Source: a virus. Taken from it: a stretch of DNA of 24,711 nucleotides. A program made the translations under genes and the position numbers. Below the pieces are notes generated by a model. It made no database searches. It saw only the letters and a program-made list of their open reading frames with translations, and was not told where the DNA came from. The stretch is taken from positions 1-24,711 of IMG/VR virus record IMGVR_UViG_3300004154_000044. The stretch is one strand, 5' to 3'. The first letter of the stretch is position 1, and each line of letters begins with the position of its first letter. Of the stretch, positions 8,235-14,640 are shown in pieces.

Positions 8235-9743
8235 TTATCTTGGTGCCGTAGTGGTAGTTGTAACTTTACCTTTCCTAATATAATTACAAATGGCTTTACC
8301 CATTATACTATCATCTGTATAAGTATTCTCATCGTCTAAGATATCTTCATCTTCAGTACCCCTGCTATGTTTACCCATAGCTACTGGTCTATTTCTTTCA
8401 TCATATATAAAGGTATATGCTTCTTGAACAAAAAACTTATCAGCAATAATAACTCTATCATTCCTAATATCATCTTCTAACTCATCAATAATAATGGGTC
8501 TAGTCTTTGAAGTAGTATACCAACCTGGAACTCTTTCTACCTTAGGTTTATTCTCTCCCTTTTCTTTTAAAAACCTAGTAGTATAGAATAAGTGTGGGTA
8601 ACCATTATCTTGTATTTTAGTGGTTACAGCTAAACCAATATCATTACTTTCTGGAGCTATTACAGCTCTATTATAATCTCTACCCACCCTCATTAATAAT
8701 TTAGAAAATTCCCCTACTGGTATTTTTCCTTTAAAATAAGCATATTCTGTACCTTCTCTATCCATTACTGTAAATGCAGAATAATCTCGACTTCTACCAG
8801 AAGCTATATCTGCGGCCAAATAAAATTTCTTATCTTTAATTGGTGGTTTAACTATTACTAAATTACCATTCATTTCCTCTTTAAAGACATCCATTTCGGA
8901 AAGCATATCCTCAATGGCTTTTATATCTAAAAGATCGAATACTGAGTTTCCAGAAGTAAGAAAATCACCATCGATCTCTTGTGCTGTTCTTCGAGGACCA
9001 AGAGCGGTAGACATAGTTTTATACCAATCTATATCTCGTTCAGGGTGCATTTGCCAATTAAGTCGTATAGGGGTAAAATCATTACCATGAGCAACAGCAT
9101 CAACCCAAGTCTTATGAAAGAAATTACCTACACCATAAGGAGTAGAATTTAGTATTGCTGAACCACCAGTGGATAGCGTTGGAAAAGCTGCCGCCCAAAT
9201 TTGAGAAGCCCATCTTACAATGGCCGCTTCATCTATTACTAATAGTGATACTGCTTCAGAACGACCGGCATCTTCGGTTGTTGGTATAGAAGTAATCATT
9301 GAGCCGTTAGAAAATTCAAGCTCTGTTTGTGTTCCAATTTCTCCCGGTCTCCCATTAACTATTGGGACTTGTAAAAACCAAGGAAGATTTCTATACATAA
9401 ATTTAATACGCCTTAGAACTTTCTTGGCAACACGGTCTTTTATGGAAATAATTTGGATATTTTTATTATCATGAAAAAGGGCTAACCAAAGGCAATATAA
9501 AGATATTAACTCTGTTAACCCAGCTTGTCTGAATTTTAATACGATATTGAATCTCCCAGTTAAAAAATACCATAATACCCTTTTTTGATAGGGATATAAG
9601 ATAAATGGAACTTTGCCTTGTATAGGATGTATTACTGAAACATATTCACTAAAATTAAATGGGTCTCTAGTACATTTCTCAAAGATCCTAAATTGATCAA
9701 TGGTCATTCCACGTATATCGGTTATTATCTCACCTCTAGGCAT
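8235..9743 (-). CDS. terL: Terminase large subunit (ATPase-nuclease)
   Basis: A 502-residue protein. The ATPase domain carries a Walker A-like loop 'KFRQAGLTEL' (residues 70-79), a Walker B 'LLVIDEA' (167-173, Asp171-Glu172) and a coupling motif 'NSTP' (199-202). The C-terminal nuclease domain begins with 'FYLAADIASGRSRDYSAF' (Asp312, Asp320), has a central 'APESNDIG', and ends with an acidic 'YTDDSIM' that would complete the RNase H-like metal site. It cuts the concatemer and pumps DNA into the procapsid through the portal. A small terminase gene is not found beside it; the neighbour upstream is the lysis-region membrane gene. The gene at 20302-21195 is a weak candidate. Confidence 0.93.
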   Translation of the reverse strand: MPRGEIITDIRGMTIDQFRIFEKCTRDPFNFSEYVSVIHPIQGKVPFILYPYQKRVLWYFLTGRFNIVLKFRQAGLTELISLYCLWLALFHDNKNIQIISIKDRVAKKVLRRIKFMYRNLPWFLQVPIVNGRPGEIGTQTELEFSNGSMITSIPTTEDAGRSEAVSLLVIDEAAIVRWASQIWAAAFPTLSTGGSAILNSTPYGVGNFFHKTWVDAVAHGNDFTPIRLNWQMHPERDIDWYKTMSTALGPRRTAQEIDGDFLTSGNSVFDLLDIKAIEDMLSEMDVFKEEMNGNLVIVKPPIKDKKFYLAADIASGRSRDYSAFTVMDREGTEYAYFKGKIPVGEFSKLLMRVGRDYNRAVIAPESNDIGLAVTTKIQDNGYPHLFYTTRFLKEKGENKPKVERVPGWYTTSKTRPIIIDELEDDIRNDRVIIADKFFVQEAYTFIYDERNRPVAMGKHSRGTEDEDILDDENTYTDDSIMGKAICNYIRKGKVTTTTTAPR

Positions 9744-9757
9744 AATAATACAAACAA

Positions 9758-9807
9758 AAAATTATCCAGATCGGATTTATCTTAAATAGTCCAACCTGGA
9801 TAATTTT
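9758..9807 (-). terminator. Intrinsic terminator between lysis genes and terminase
   Basis: Perfect 12-bp arms (AAAATTATCCAG at 9758-9769 and CTGGATAATTTT at 9796-9807) enclose a 26-base loop. On the minus strand the descending arm ends in TTTTTTG. It lies between the stop of the 9825-10595 gene and the start of terL, which separates the metacaspase/membrane unit from the head genes. Confidence 0.75.
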
Positions 9808-9824
9808 AAAAGCCTTATGCTAGT

Positions 9825-10595
9825 TTAAAAAGTATACTGTGCCCCGAAAAATCCGAACACCATGTGTTTGAAGGGTGTCGCTTTTACCATATCAAGTCCC
9901 AAACCTACATTCATATTAAAGGCTGAAACTCCAAGGGCAAATGCCGCAGGTTCATTATCGGTAATGGGTAGAAGGAGTAAACCCGTAAAACTATAGTTAT
10001 TATAGGGAACTCCATCCTTATCCACATAATGCGAATAAGAAATACCAGGGCCGGCTTTGGCAAGAGGTGACATATCGAAAAGTTTACCATCTTCATCTGA
10101 TAGTGTAACCTTTGTTGCAATAATGCCTACATCAAACCTAACAAGAAATTCTCCGCTACCATTTAAACCTTTCTCTGAGGACAATAGGTCTTTTGGTACG
10201 GGTTTTATCATCCCTCGCCAAGGTGACTGAGCATAAGAGGATACAGTTATACCCGTTAGCAATATCGCTATAATTATAATTTTAGGTAATAAACCTTTCC
10301 TTCTGGCATAATCAACTTTCTTTGAGGTATATATTACTTTACCCTTAACAAGTTTGATTAGGAAATTTACTACCTTTCGCCAAATAGACCCTTCAGGAAA
10401 TTTACCTGATTCACCCATCCATTCTGATATGGCTAACAAAAGAATAACTACTAATGCCGCCCAGTTTGATTTGAGAAATTCCAGAACGCCCTGTCCTTCG
10501 ACATGTTGAACATTCACATTTGTAGTGTCCTGTCCTACCGCTATCCCAATTGAGATAAATAGGATAATTGAAAAAAATGAAAGAAATTTTTTCAT
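9825..10595 (-). CDS. Membrane/outer-membrane protein with two signal-like segments (lysis candidate)
   Basis: A 256-residue protein starting 12 bases after the metacaspase gene. Residues 1-21 are a Sec signal peptide (MKKFL... ending AVGQ). Residues 43-57 are a transmembrane helix (WAALVVILLLAIS). Residues 72-105 are very basic (WRK, KLVKGK, KK, ARRKG). Residues 106-118 are a second hydrophobic core followed by 'SSYAQ', which resembles another signal-peptidase site. From 124 to 256 the sequence is amphipathic, Gly/aromatic-rich and ends in '...GAQYTF'; the terminal Phe is typical of outer-membrane beta-barrel proteins. The first half is holin-like, and the second half could reach the outer membrane in the manner of a spanin. 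It looks like a fusion of two exported modules. The lysis role is inferred from the nearby amidase. Confidence 0.6.
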   Translation of the reverse strand: MKKFLSFFSIILFISIGIAVGQDTTNVNVQHVEGQGVLEFLKSNWAALVVILLLAISEWMGESGKFPEGSIWRKVVNFLIKLVKGKVIYTSKKVDYARRKGLLPKIIIIAILLTGITVSSYAQSPWRGMIKPVPKDLLSSEKGLNGSGEFLVRFDVGIIATKVTLSDEDGKLFDMSPLAKAGPGISYSHYVDKDGVPYNNYSFTGLLLLPITDNEPAAFALGVSAFNMNVGLGLDMVKATPFKHMVFGFFGAQYTF

Positions 10596-10607
10596 AATAC
10601 TGATTTA

Positions 10608-11441
10608 TTAATTAAACACCTTTTTAATAAGTAATTCCTCTGGACCTTCCAAAGTTGGTATTTGATCAAAATAGTACGAGGGTAGATATTGTCTTATTTT
10701 TTCGTACCATTCTTTGTAATTCAGATCTCTTGATATAGTTTTGAGAGCATAATAAGAAAATGCTCCCCAATATTTACCATCTATGAAGGCATCATCAGAG
10801 GTTTGATTTTCTGAACAACCAGAGAATACAATCCAATTCATTTGTTCTGTTTTGAATACAGAACTTCTTTTCTTTTCCAAAAATGTTCCTGTACCTGGAA
10901 TAAACTTACCTTTCTTATATCCTGAATAAACATGTTTAGTAGCAGTACCTGAAAAACATGAGTCAAGAAAAATTACTACTGTTGCTCCCATAGGAATGTG
11001 CATAAGAGCTTCATGAATATCATCGTCTATTACTACACCGTCCCAAACATATAAACCCTCATCAAAATGATCTGATTCATCACCATTCTTATCTATGACT
11101 TGAGTACCATGGCCAGAATAGTGAATTACCAAGGTATCACCATATATAAGATTGGTTATGGCTTTATTTAATTCTGATATAAATAGTTTTACAGTTACCT
11201 GCTTATTTCTGAAATATGTAATTTCAAAATCATACAAAGCCTTTATGAAACCTTTATGGTCATTTATACAACCATGAAGATCATGATTAGAACCTTTATA
11301 ATCAGTTATCTCAAAGAGAATAGCTTTCTTAGGGTTACGAGGTAATACCTTTTTCTTACACATATACTTCTTGATGAGTTGGTAGATGGTTACGAAATTA
11401 ATCTTAAAATCATACTTAGAGAAATCAAAATCAAATTTCAT
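10608..11441 (-). CDS. Caspase-like protease (peptidase C14, metacaspase type)
   Basis: A 277-residue protein. The core shows the clan CD catalytic dyad: 'LVIHYSGHGTQ' with His111 and 'VIFLDSCFSGT' with Cys162, each following a hydrophobic beta strand. Other metacaspase features are present: the N-terminal strand plus 'DLHGCINDHKGFIKAL' helix (residues 55-70), the acidic 'NGDESDHFDEGLYVWDG' substrate-pocket region (119-135), and a p10-like 'FSGCSENQTSDDAF...GAFSYYAL' segment (206-233). Metacaspases usually cleave after Arg or Lys. There is no signal peptide; a 38-residue N-terminal extension precedes the first strand. It is followed after 12 bases by the membrane protein gene and lies between the endolysin and terminase genes. 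The fold call is very firm. Its role in a phage (lysis timing, host death, virion or defence processing) is unknown. Confidence 0.93.
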   Translation of the reverse strand: MKFDFDFSKYDFKINFVTIYQLIKKYMCKKKVLPRNPKKAILFEITDYKGSNHDLHGCINDHKGFIKALYDFEITYFRNKQVTVKLFISELNKAITNLIYGDTLVIHYSGHGTQVIDKNGDESDHFDEGLYVWDGVVIDDDIHEALMHIPMGATVVIFLDSCFSGTATKHVYSGYKKGKFIPGTGTFLEKKRSSVFKTEQMNWIVFSGCSENQTSDDAFIDGKYWGAFSYYALKTISRDLNYKEWYEKIRQYLPSYYFDQIPTLEGPEELLIKKVFN

Positions 11442-11483
11442 GTTCAGGTTATTAGAGATTAAAGGTTTAGGAGTAGACAGTTA

Positions 11484-11533
11484 AAAGGGTAATAATTATT
11501 TATATCTTTTATAGATATATAATTATTCCCTTT
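11484..11533 (-). terminator. Strong hairpin terminator after the endolysin gene
   Basis: AAAGGG and CCCTTT close a long AT-rich stem (AATAATTAT with ATAATTATT, then AGATATA with TATATCT, one base bulged). On the minus strand it ends in CCCTTTTAAC. It separates the methyltransferase-amidase unit from the metacaspase unit. The near-symmetry would allow action in both directions. Confidence 0.75.
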
Positions 11534-11557
11534 CTGTACACCACCCTTATATAAGTT

Positions 11558-12319
11558 TCAGGCCTTCTTTTTAGTGCTTTTTTTAGGGGAAATATTGGGT
11601 TTAATAGATTTTTCTTCGCCAAGTATTGGGCTAATATTGGGAATTACTGGTTCTGTATTGGTTTTAATAGGTTTTTCAACCCTTAAACTCTCAAGAACAT
11701 CAACTAATGGTTTATATGGAAATATATCATCCTTATCTATCCTTACAGTAGAGTGAGACCATATACCACCGATATGCCTAAGTAGTACATCAGGATTAAA
11801 GTCATAAAAACCATCAAAGTCAGTTTGGGGTACAATAGTTGGGAAATCTGTCAGTATTTTATTTAATAACTCTCCAAGAGCTATCATTTGGGCTTCAGTA
11901 TATTTATGGTAAAAACTATACCCTCTCCAAGGATTTGTTAAAACCATTACTTCATCTTTAGGAATTATTTTCCCACTAACCTTATTAGGATATAATGGAT
12001 AAAAATAGAAATTACTATCATCACCCCTATAAAGTCTACCCCCAGAAACCAATTCAATGTTTACAGAGTGCATTTCATGATAATTATCATCTCCATTAAT
12101 CCCTAAATGGAAAGCCCATATTTTAGGATCAAAACACTCAACTATGGTACCATTACGGTCTATAATATATGGAGTGCCCACTCTTTCAGGTGTTTGATTC
12201 CACCATCTCCAAGCTCCTTCGGCACTTAAACCAGCGGTATGATGGAGAAAGATCGAAGTCTTCTCAAACTCTGCTGTTAAATATTGACCATTGGTTAAGT
12301 ATTTTTTAATTATGTTCAT
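11558..12319 (-). CDS. Endolysin: N-acetylmuramoyl-L-alanine amidase (Amidase_2)
   Basis: A 253-residue protein. Zinc ligands expected for this family are visible: His26/His27 in 'IFLHHTAG', His189 in 'IWSHSTVRIDKDD', and Asp197 where T7-type amidases have Cys or Asp. 'TPYIIDRNGTIVECF' and 'NIELVSGG' are typical strands of the fold. The catalytic domain ends near residue 205. A Pro/Ser/Lys-rich tail of about 48 residues with near-repeats (NISPILGEE, NISPKKS) follows and may bind the wall or the virion. It hydrolyses the amide bond between MurNAc and the stem peptide. No signal peptide is present, so export needs a holin. The first 14 bases overlap the 3' end of the methyltransferase gene. Confidence 0.9.
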   Translation of the reverse strand: MNIIKKYLTNGQYLTAEFEKTSIFLHHTAGLSAEGAWRWWNQTPERVGTPYIIDRNGTIVECFDPKIWAFHLGINGDDNYHEMHSVNIELVSGGRLYRGDDSNFYFYPLYPNKVSGKIIPKDEVMVLTNPWRGYSFYHKYTEAQMIALGELLNKILTDFPTIVPQTDFDGFYDFNPDVLLRHIGGIWSHSTVRIDKDDIFPYKPLVDVLESLRVEKPIKTNTEPVIPNISPILGEEKSIKPNISPKKSTKKKA

Positions 12320-13334
12320 GGTTGTAGATTTTTATCATATTTTCAAAAAACCATTGTCCTATCTCATAAGGTGGTGTTTTGGTAACGGTTGCTCTTCCTT
12401 TATTAATCCAATATTGAATATTATTGGGGTCTATATAAATTTTGAATGAATCAGGAACTCCTTGTATTCTGGCTAATTCTCTTGGTGACATTTGGAGTCC
12501 TTCGGGGTTAAATTGACGATTAGCTTTACGAGCAGTAGCTGGGAATTTATTTTGTGTGTTGCGATATACACCTGGCGCTGTTGTGAATTTTCGATCTTCG
12601 ACAACCCATCTAGATAATTTTGGATTGTTTTGCCAGATTTTTTGTACATCTTTTAGAGATATTTTAAATCCCGCATATAAGGTTATTATTGAATTAAGAT
12701 TTTCTCTAACATGGCCAAATTCAATATCTTCCTCATATAACCCTTTCAATAATTCTCCAGTTGTTTTTAACTCATTGATTTTATATATTTGCGAAATTTG
12801 GTATTGTATATAATCTAGGGCTGTGGGTATCTTCTCTCTGTTAATTCCAATGATTAATAACCTTATCCTATCTTTTTGTGAATTACCATAACCAGATACT
12901 GATGATACTAAATACCTAAGATTATATCCTTTAAAGAGGTTATTACAAAAATCATTATCATAAGTATCTAATAGTTTGGGTAAATTTTCCATTAAAAAGA
13001 AAGTAGGTTTAAACTTATTAACACATTTGCTATATAATTCCAAACTCTTATTATCCTTAGGATCTGATAAAGCTTTTCTTCTGCTATAAGATAATATAGA
13101 ACTATGACCACAATCTGGAGCCCCAATTATAACATCTATATCACTTTTTACATTTTGCCTTATTTCTTTTATGGTTTTATAATAGGGAATGTCATTAAAG
13201 TTTAATTTCCATTGAATATCCCCTTTGGAATGAAATATTGACCGTATTTCTATATTCCCAATAAGGTATTCTTTAAATGGGTGAAGTATTACACCATTAC
13301 CACCCATTACCCCAAGTACTTTTAGTTTTTCCAT
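12306..13334 (-). CDS. DNA C5-cytosine methyltransferase with variant motif IV
   Basis: A 342-residue protein. Motif IV is 'GAPDCGHSS' with the candidate catalytic Cys75. Most family members have Pro-Pro-Cys-Gln; here the residue before Cys is Asp and the one after is Gly. Motif VI is 'MENLPKL' (Glu116-Asn117), motif VIII 'SQKDRIRLLIIG' (Arg157-Arg159 region), and the target-recognition/motif IX boundary is 'QMSPRELARIQGVPDSF' (about 287-303). Motif I at the N terminus ('LGVMGGNGVILHPF') is degenerate compared with the usual FxGxGG. It should transfer a methyl group from S-adenosylmethionine to cytosine C5 and may shield phage DNA from restriction. No cognate nuclease is seen. It is the first gene of the minus-strand block and diverges from the tmRNA gene. 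Confidence 0.85.
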   Translation of the reverse strand: MEKLKVLGVMGGNGVILHPFKEYLIGNIEIRSIFHSKGDIQWKLNFNDIPYYKTIKEIRQNVKSDIDVIIGAPDCGHSSILSYSRRKALSDPKDNKSLELYSKCVNKFKPTFFLMENLPKLLDTYDNDFCNNLFKGYNLRYLVSSVSGYGNSQKDRIRLLIIGINREKIPTALDYIQYQISQIYKINELKTTGELLKGLYEEDIEFGHVRENLNSIITLYAGFKISLKDVQKIWQNNPKLSRWVVEDRKFTTAPGVYRNTQNKFPATARKANRQFNPEGLQMSPRELARIQGVPDSFKIYIDPNNIQYWINKGRATVTKTPPYEIGQWFFENMIKIYNHEHN

Positions 13335-13404
13335 ATCTATATATAAATGGGTCTTGCAAAATTCTAGACTTGACTATATATGTATGAAACGTTCATTGAT
13401 ATGT
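13335..13404. promoter_or_regulatory. Divergent intergenic region, probable promoters for tmRNA and methyltransferase
   Basis: An AT-rich stretch between the methyltransferase start and the tmRNA acceptor piece. It contains TATATATA-like boxes on both strands (13336-13348 and 13375-13384) and TTGC/TTGAC elements at suitable distances on the plus strand. No perfect TAnnTTTG box is present, so exact promoters are uncertain. Confidence 0.35.
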
Positions 13405-13410
13405 TTTTAA

Positions 13411-13451
13411 GGAAATGACTGGACCCGGGATCATACCCCGGCAGCTCCACA
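13411..13451 (+). ncRNA. tmRNA acceptor piece (T-arm and 3' acceptor strand)
   Basis: T-stem 13425-13429 with 13437-13441; T-loop 13430-13436 reads ATCATAC, keeping T55 and C56 but having A54 and T58 instead of the usual T54 and A58. The acceptor strand CAGCTCC is 13442-13448 and the discriminator base A is 13449. CCA is not encoded (CAA follows), so the tail would be added by the host CCA enzyme. Upstream bases 13414-13421 are the 3' strand of P2. Confidence 0.88.
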
Positions 13452-13628
13452 AATGGGGATGCAGGCTGTGAAAGCCGCCATGATAATCTGCAGTAAGCGT
13501 TATGGTGATGCCGATCTCCACCCATGCCACTCGCCAGTGGAAAAAGAGGGGGTAAGTTCGATACCCTTAAGAGGTAAGAATAGGTTCCGTTTTTACGGAA
13601 AGAACCACTACCCCCTCTTTAAAAATAA
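13452..13628 (+). other. Intervening segment of the permuted tmRNA with strong hairpins
   Basis: 177 bases to be removed during maturation. Structures seen: GGGGAT (13455-13460) with ATCTCC (13514-13519), enclosing GGCT/AGCC and CGCCAT/ATGGTG hairpins. There is also a 12-bp perfect stem AAAGAGGGGGTA (13543-13554) with TACCCCCTCTTT (13609-13620), enclosing a TTCCGT-TTTT-ACGGAA hairpin (13585-13600). The long stem ends 8 bases before the mature 5' end. It is far longer than a simple spacer would need to be. Confidence 0.7.
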
Positions 13629-13741
13629 GGGGCTGACTTGGACTTGACAGCATTGAGAAAGGGAACAAGGAGAACTTTTCAAATAATAACCGGCAAATCA
13701 TTAGAAATGCCACAGGAAGCTAAGCTTGCAGCTTAATTCCG
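13629..13741 (+). ncRNA. tmRNA coding piece with proteolysis tag
   Basis: Starts GGGGCTGACTTGGACTTGAC, close to the general tmRNA 5' consensus (GGGGCTGATTTTGGATTCGAC). The tag frame runs from the putative resume codon GGC (13692) to TAA (13734-13736) and encodes GKSLEMPQEAKLAA. The hydrophobic -LAA ending is the ClpXP-type degron end shared by tmRNA tags. The exact resume codon is inferred from the family habit of starting with Ala or Gly. Confidence 0.88.
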
Positions 13742-13780
13742 AAAGAGGGGGTTTACAAGGTAGATACCCCTCTTTTTTTT
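13742..13780 (+). terminator. Terminator of the tmRNA transcript
   Basis: AAAGAGGGG (13742-13750) pairs with CCCCTCTTT (13767-13775) and is followed by T to 13780. The stem sequence repeats that of the intervening-segment hairpin at 13543-13620. Confidence 0.88.
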
Positions 13781-13809
13781 CTTTATATCCTAAATACTAT
13801 ATATTATTG

Positions 13810-14109
13810 ATGATAACAATGGATATGCCTCATACTACAATGACAGTTGCCGTTTATTTAGATAATACAACTTCAACTGCAGAACCAACTGTTATGGGTA
13901 CAGATTATTATCAAGATACCTATATTATTACTCAGGTAACAGCTATTTCAGAAGAATTACTGGATTATTTTAAACATTGTTTTTCCAAATCAAACTTTTC
14001 CAAACTAGCCATTTTTAATATACCCCGGCCGGGTACCAGGGGAGTATTCACCAACTCCAGACAAACAAAGATTGTTAAATTGCTCAGACGCTGTCTTCAT
14101 CCTGTTTGA
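13810..14109 (+). CDS. Small protein of unknown function
   Basis: 99 codons from the ATG at 13810. The frame is also open upstream, but that part overlaps the tmRNA and its terminator, so the later ATG is chosen. The protein starts Met/Thr-rich (MITMDMPHTTMTVAVYLDN), has a mixed centre, and ends in a basic segment (TKIVKLLRRCLHPV). No known domain is recognised. It sits alone between two terminators (13742-13780 and 14133-14162), so it would be its own transcript. Because there is no homologue to compare, it may be spurious. Confidence 0.45.
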   Translation: MITMDMPHTTMTVAVYLDNTTSTAEPTVMGTDYYQDTYIITQVTAISEELLDYFKHCFSKSNFSKLAIFNIPRPGTRGVFTNSRQTKIVKLLRRCLHPV

Positions 14110-14132
14110 CAGTACCGAAAGGTGAAAATGGT

Positions 14133-14162
14133 GAAAGGGGGTTTAATGCCCCCTTTCTTTTT
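14133..14162 (+). terminator. Intrinsic terminator
   Basis: GAAAGGGGG (14133-14141) and CCCCCTTTC (14149-14157) form a perfect 9-bp stem with a 7-base loop, followed by TTTTT. It ends the 13810-14109 unit. Confidence 0.88.
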
Positions 14163-14198
14163 CTAGTTACCACAGTACTATTTTATATAAATTACTTC

Positions 14199-14465
14199 AT
14201 GAGTATCTGGGATAAAATAAGAGGGAAAAATAAAGAAGAACCTAAAAAGATTCCTTTACCAGAAGAATTAGAAACCTATCTCAGGAATCAAATTTCATTA
14301 TGTAATAACCAACTTAGGGGGATTACCTTAGATAGTGCTAAACAATACAATCTTGAAACAATTGAGTTTTATATAGGAGAAGCTTTCGAAACTGGAGTAT
14401 ATTTTGGAATAGGATATGAGCAACAAGAACAAATCAACAAAAGGGCAGAATCCACCACTCACTGA
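14199..14465 (+). CDS. Hypothetical protein
   Basis: 88 residues from the ATG at 14199. An upstream in-frame ATG at 14106 would put the terminator inside the gene and is rejected. The N terminus is basic (MSIWDKIRGKNKEEPKK); the rest is helical with 'LETYLRNQISLCNNQLRGITLDSAKQYNLETIEFYI'-like character (landmarks only). It ends in a polar tail. No family is recognised. It is the first gene of the plus-strand small-gene chain. Confidence 0.65.
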   Translation: MSIWDKIRGKNKEEPKKIPLPEELETYLRNQISLCNNQLRGITLDSAKQYNLETIEFYIGEAFETGVYFGIGYEQQEQINKRAESTTH

Positions 14466-14640
14466 AATGGACTTACAATTAGCTTATGCTAAAGAAATGG
14501 GGAGATATCCTGCATCATCTATTGCTACCAGAGGGTTAACCACTTATGGTGGTGGAGTTAATAGAGATGATAATTTAAAACCCTACTGTGAATGGTTACA
14601 ATCAAAACTTATTAAAACATTAAATACCCTAATTTCATGA
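14416..14640 (+). CDS. Hypothetical small protein
   Basis: 74 residues if started at 14416, overlapping the previous gene by 50 bases. A second ATG at 14467 (57 residues), just after the previous stop, is equally likely and would be more compact. The common part reads 'MDLQLAYAKEMGRYPAS' and ends 'LQSKLIKTLNTLIS', with a Gly/Asn loop between. The function is unknown. The stop overlaps the next start by ATGA, which indicates translational coupling. Confidence 0.6.
   Translation: MSNKNKSTKGQNPPLTEMDLQLAYAKEMGRYPASSIATRGLTTYGGGVNRDDNLKPYCEWLQSKLIKTLNTLIS

Larger units (their letters stand above)
13405..13780 (+). ncRNA. ssrA: Circularly permuted, two-piece tmRNA gene
   Basis: Order in the DNA: P2 3' strand, T-arm and 3' acceptor strand (13414-13449); an intervening segment (13452-13628); mature 5' end GGGGCTG (13629-13635); D-loop-like ACTTGGACTTGACAG; tag frame (13692-13736); terminator (13742-13780). 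The separated acceptor strands GGGGCTG and CAGCTCC pair over all 7 positions. The third pair is G-U, the alanyl-tRNA synthetase identity pair G3-U70. The T-stem (CCGGG/CCCGG) and 7-base loop sit exactly 5' of the acceptor strand, as in tRNA. CAGCATT (13648-13654) pairs with AATGaCTG (13414-13421), one base bulged, forming the P2 helix between the two pieces. No T-arm or acceptor follows the tag, so a normal linear ssrA is excluded here. Known permuted ssrA genes yield two mature RNAs. The RNA would rescue stalled ribosomes together with host SmpB. Confidence 0.92.

Noticed and set aside
12781-12800. Plus-strand TATATTTG box
   Set aside because: It lies inside the methyltransferase coding region with no plus-strand gene following it.
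13453-13522. Possible tRNA (GGGGAT...ATCTCC closing stem)
   Set aside because: The closing stem exists, but there is no T-arm with TTCRA loop and no anticodon arm of normal geometry. I treat it as part of the intervening segment.
13551-13570. TTCGATACC resembling a T-loop inside the long hairpin
   Set aside because: The flanking bases do not form a 5-bp T-stem around it and no acceptor strand follows; the true T-arm is at 13425-13441.
13453-13647. Open frame of 64 codons in the tmRNA region
   Set aside because: It covers structured RNA stems and the mature 5' end of the tmRNA; composition follows the hairpins, not a protein.
13726-14109. Longer version of the 13810 gene starting in the tmRNA tag region
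   Set aside because: It would begin at a TTG inside the tag frame and run through the terminator; the ATG at 13810 is more sensible.
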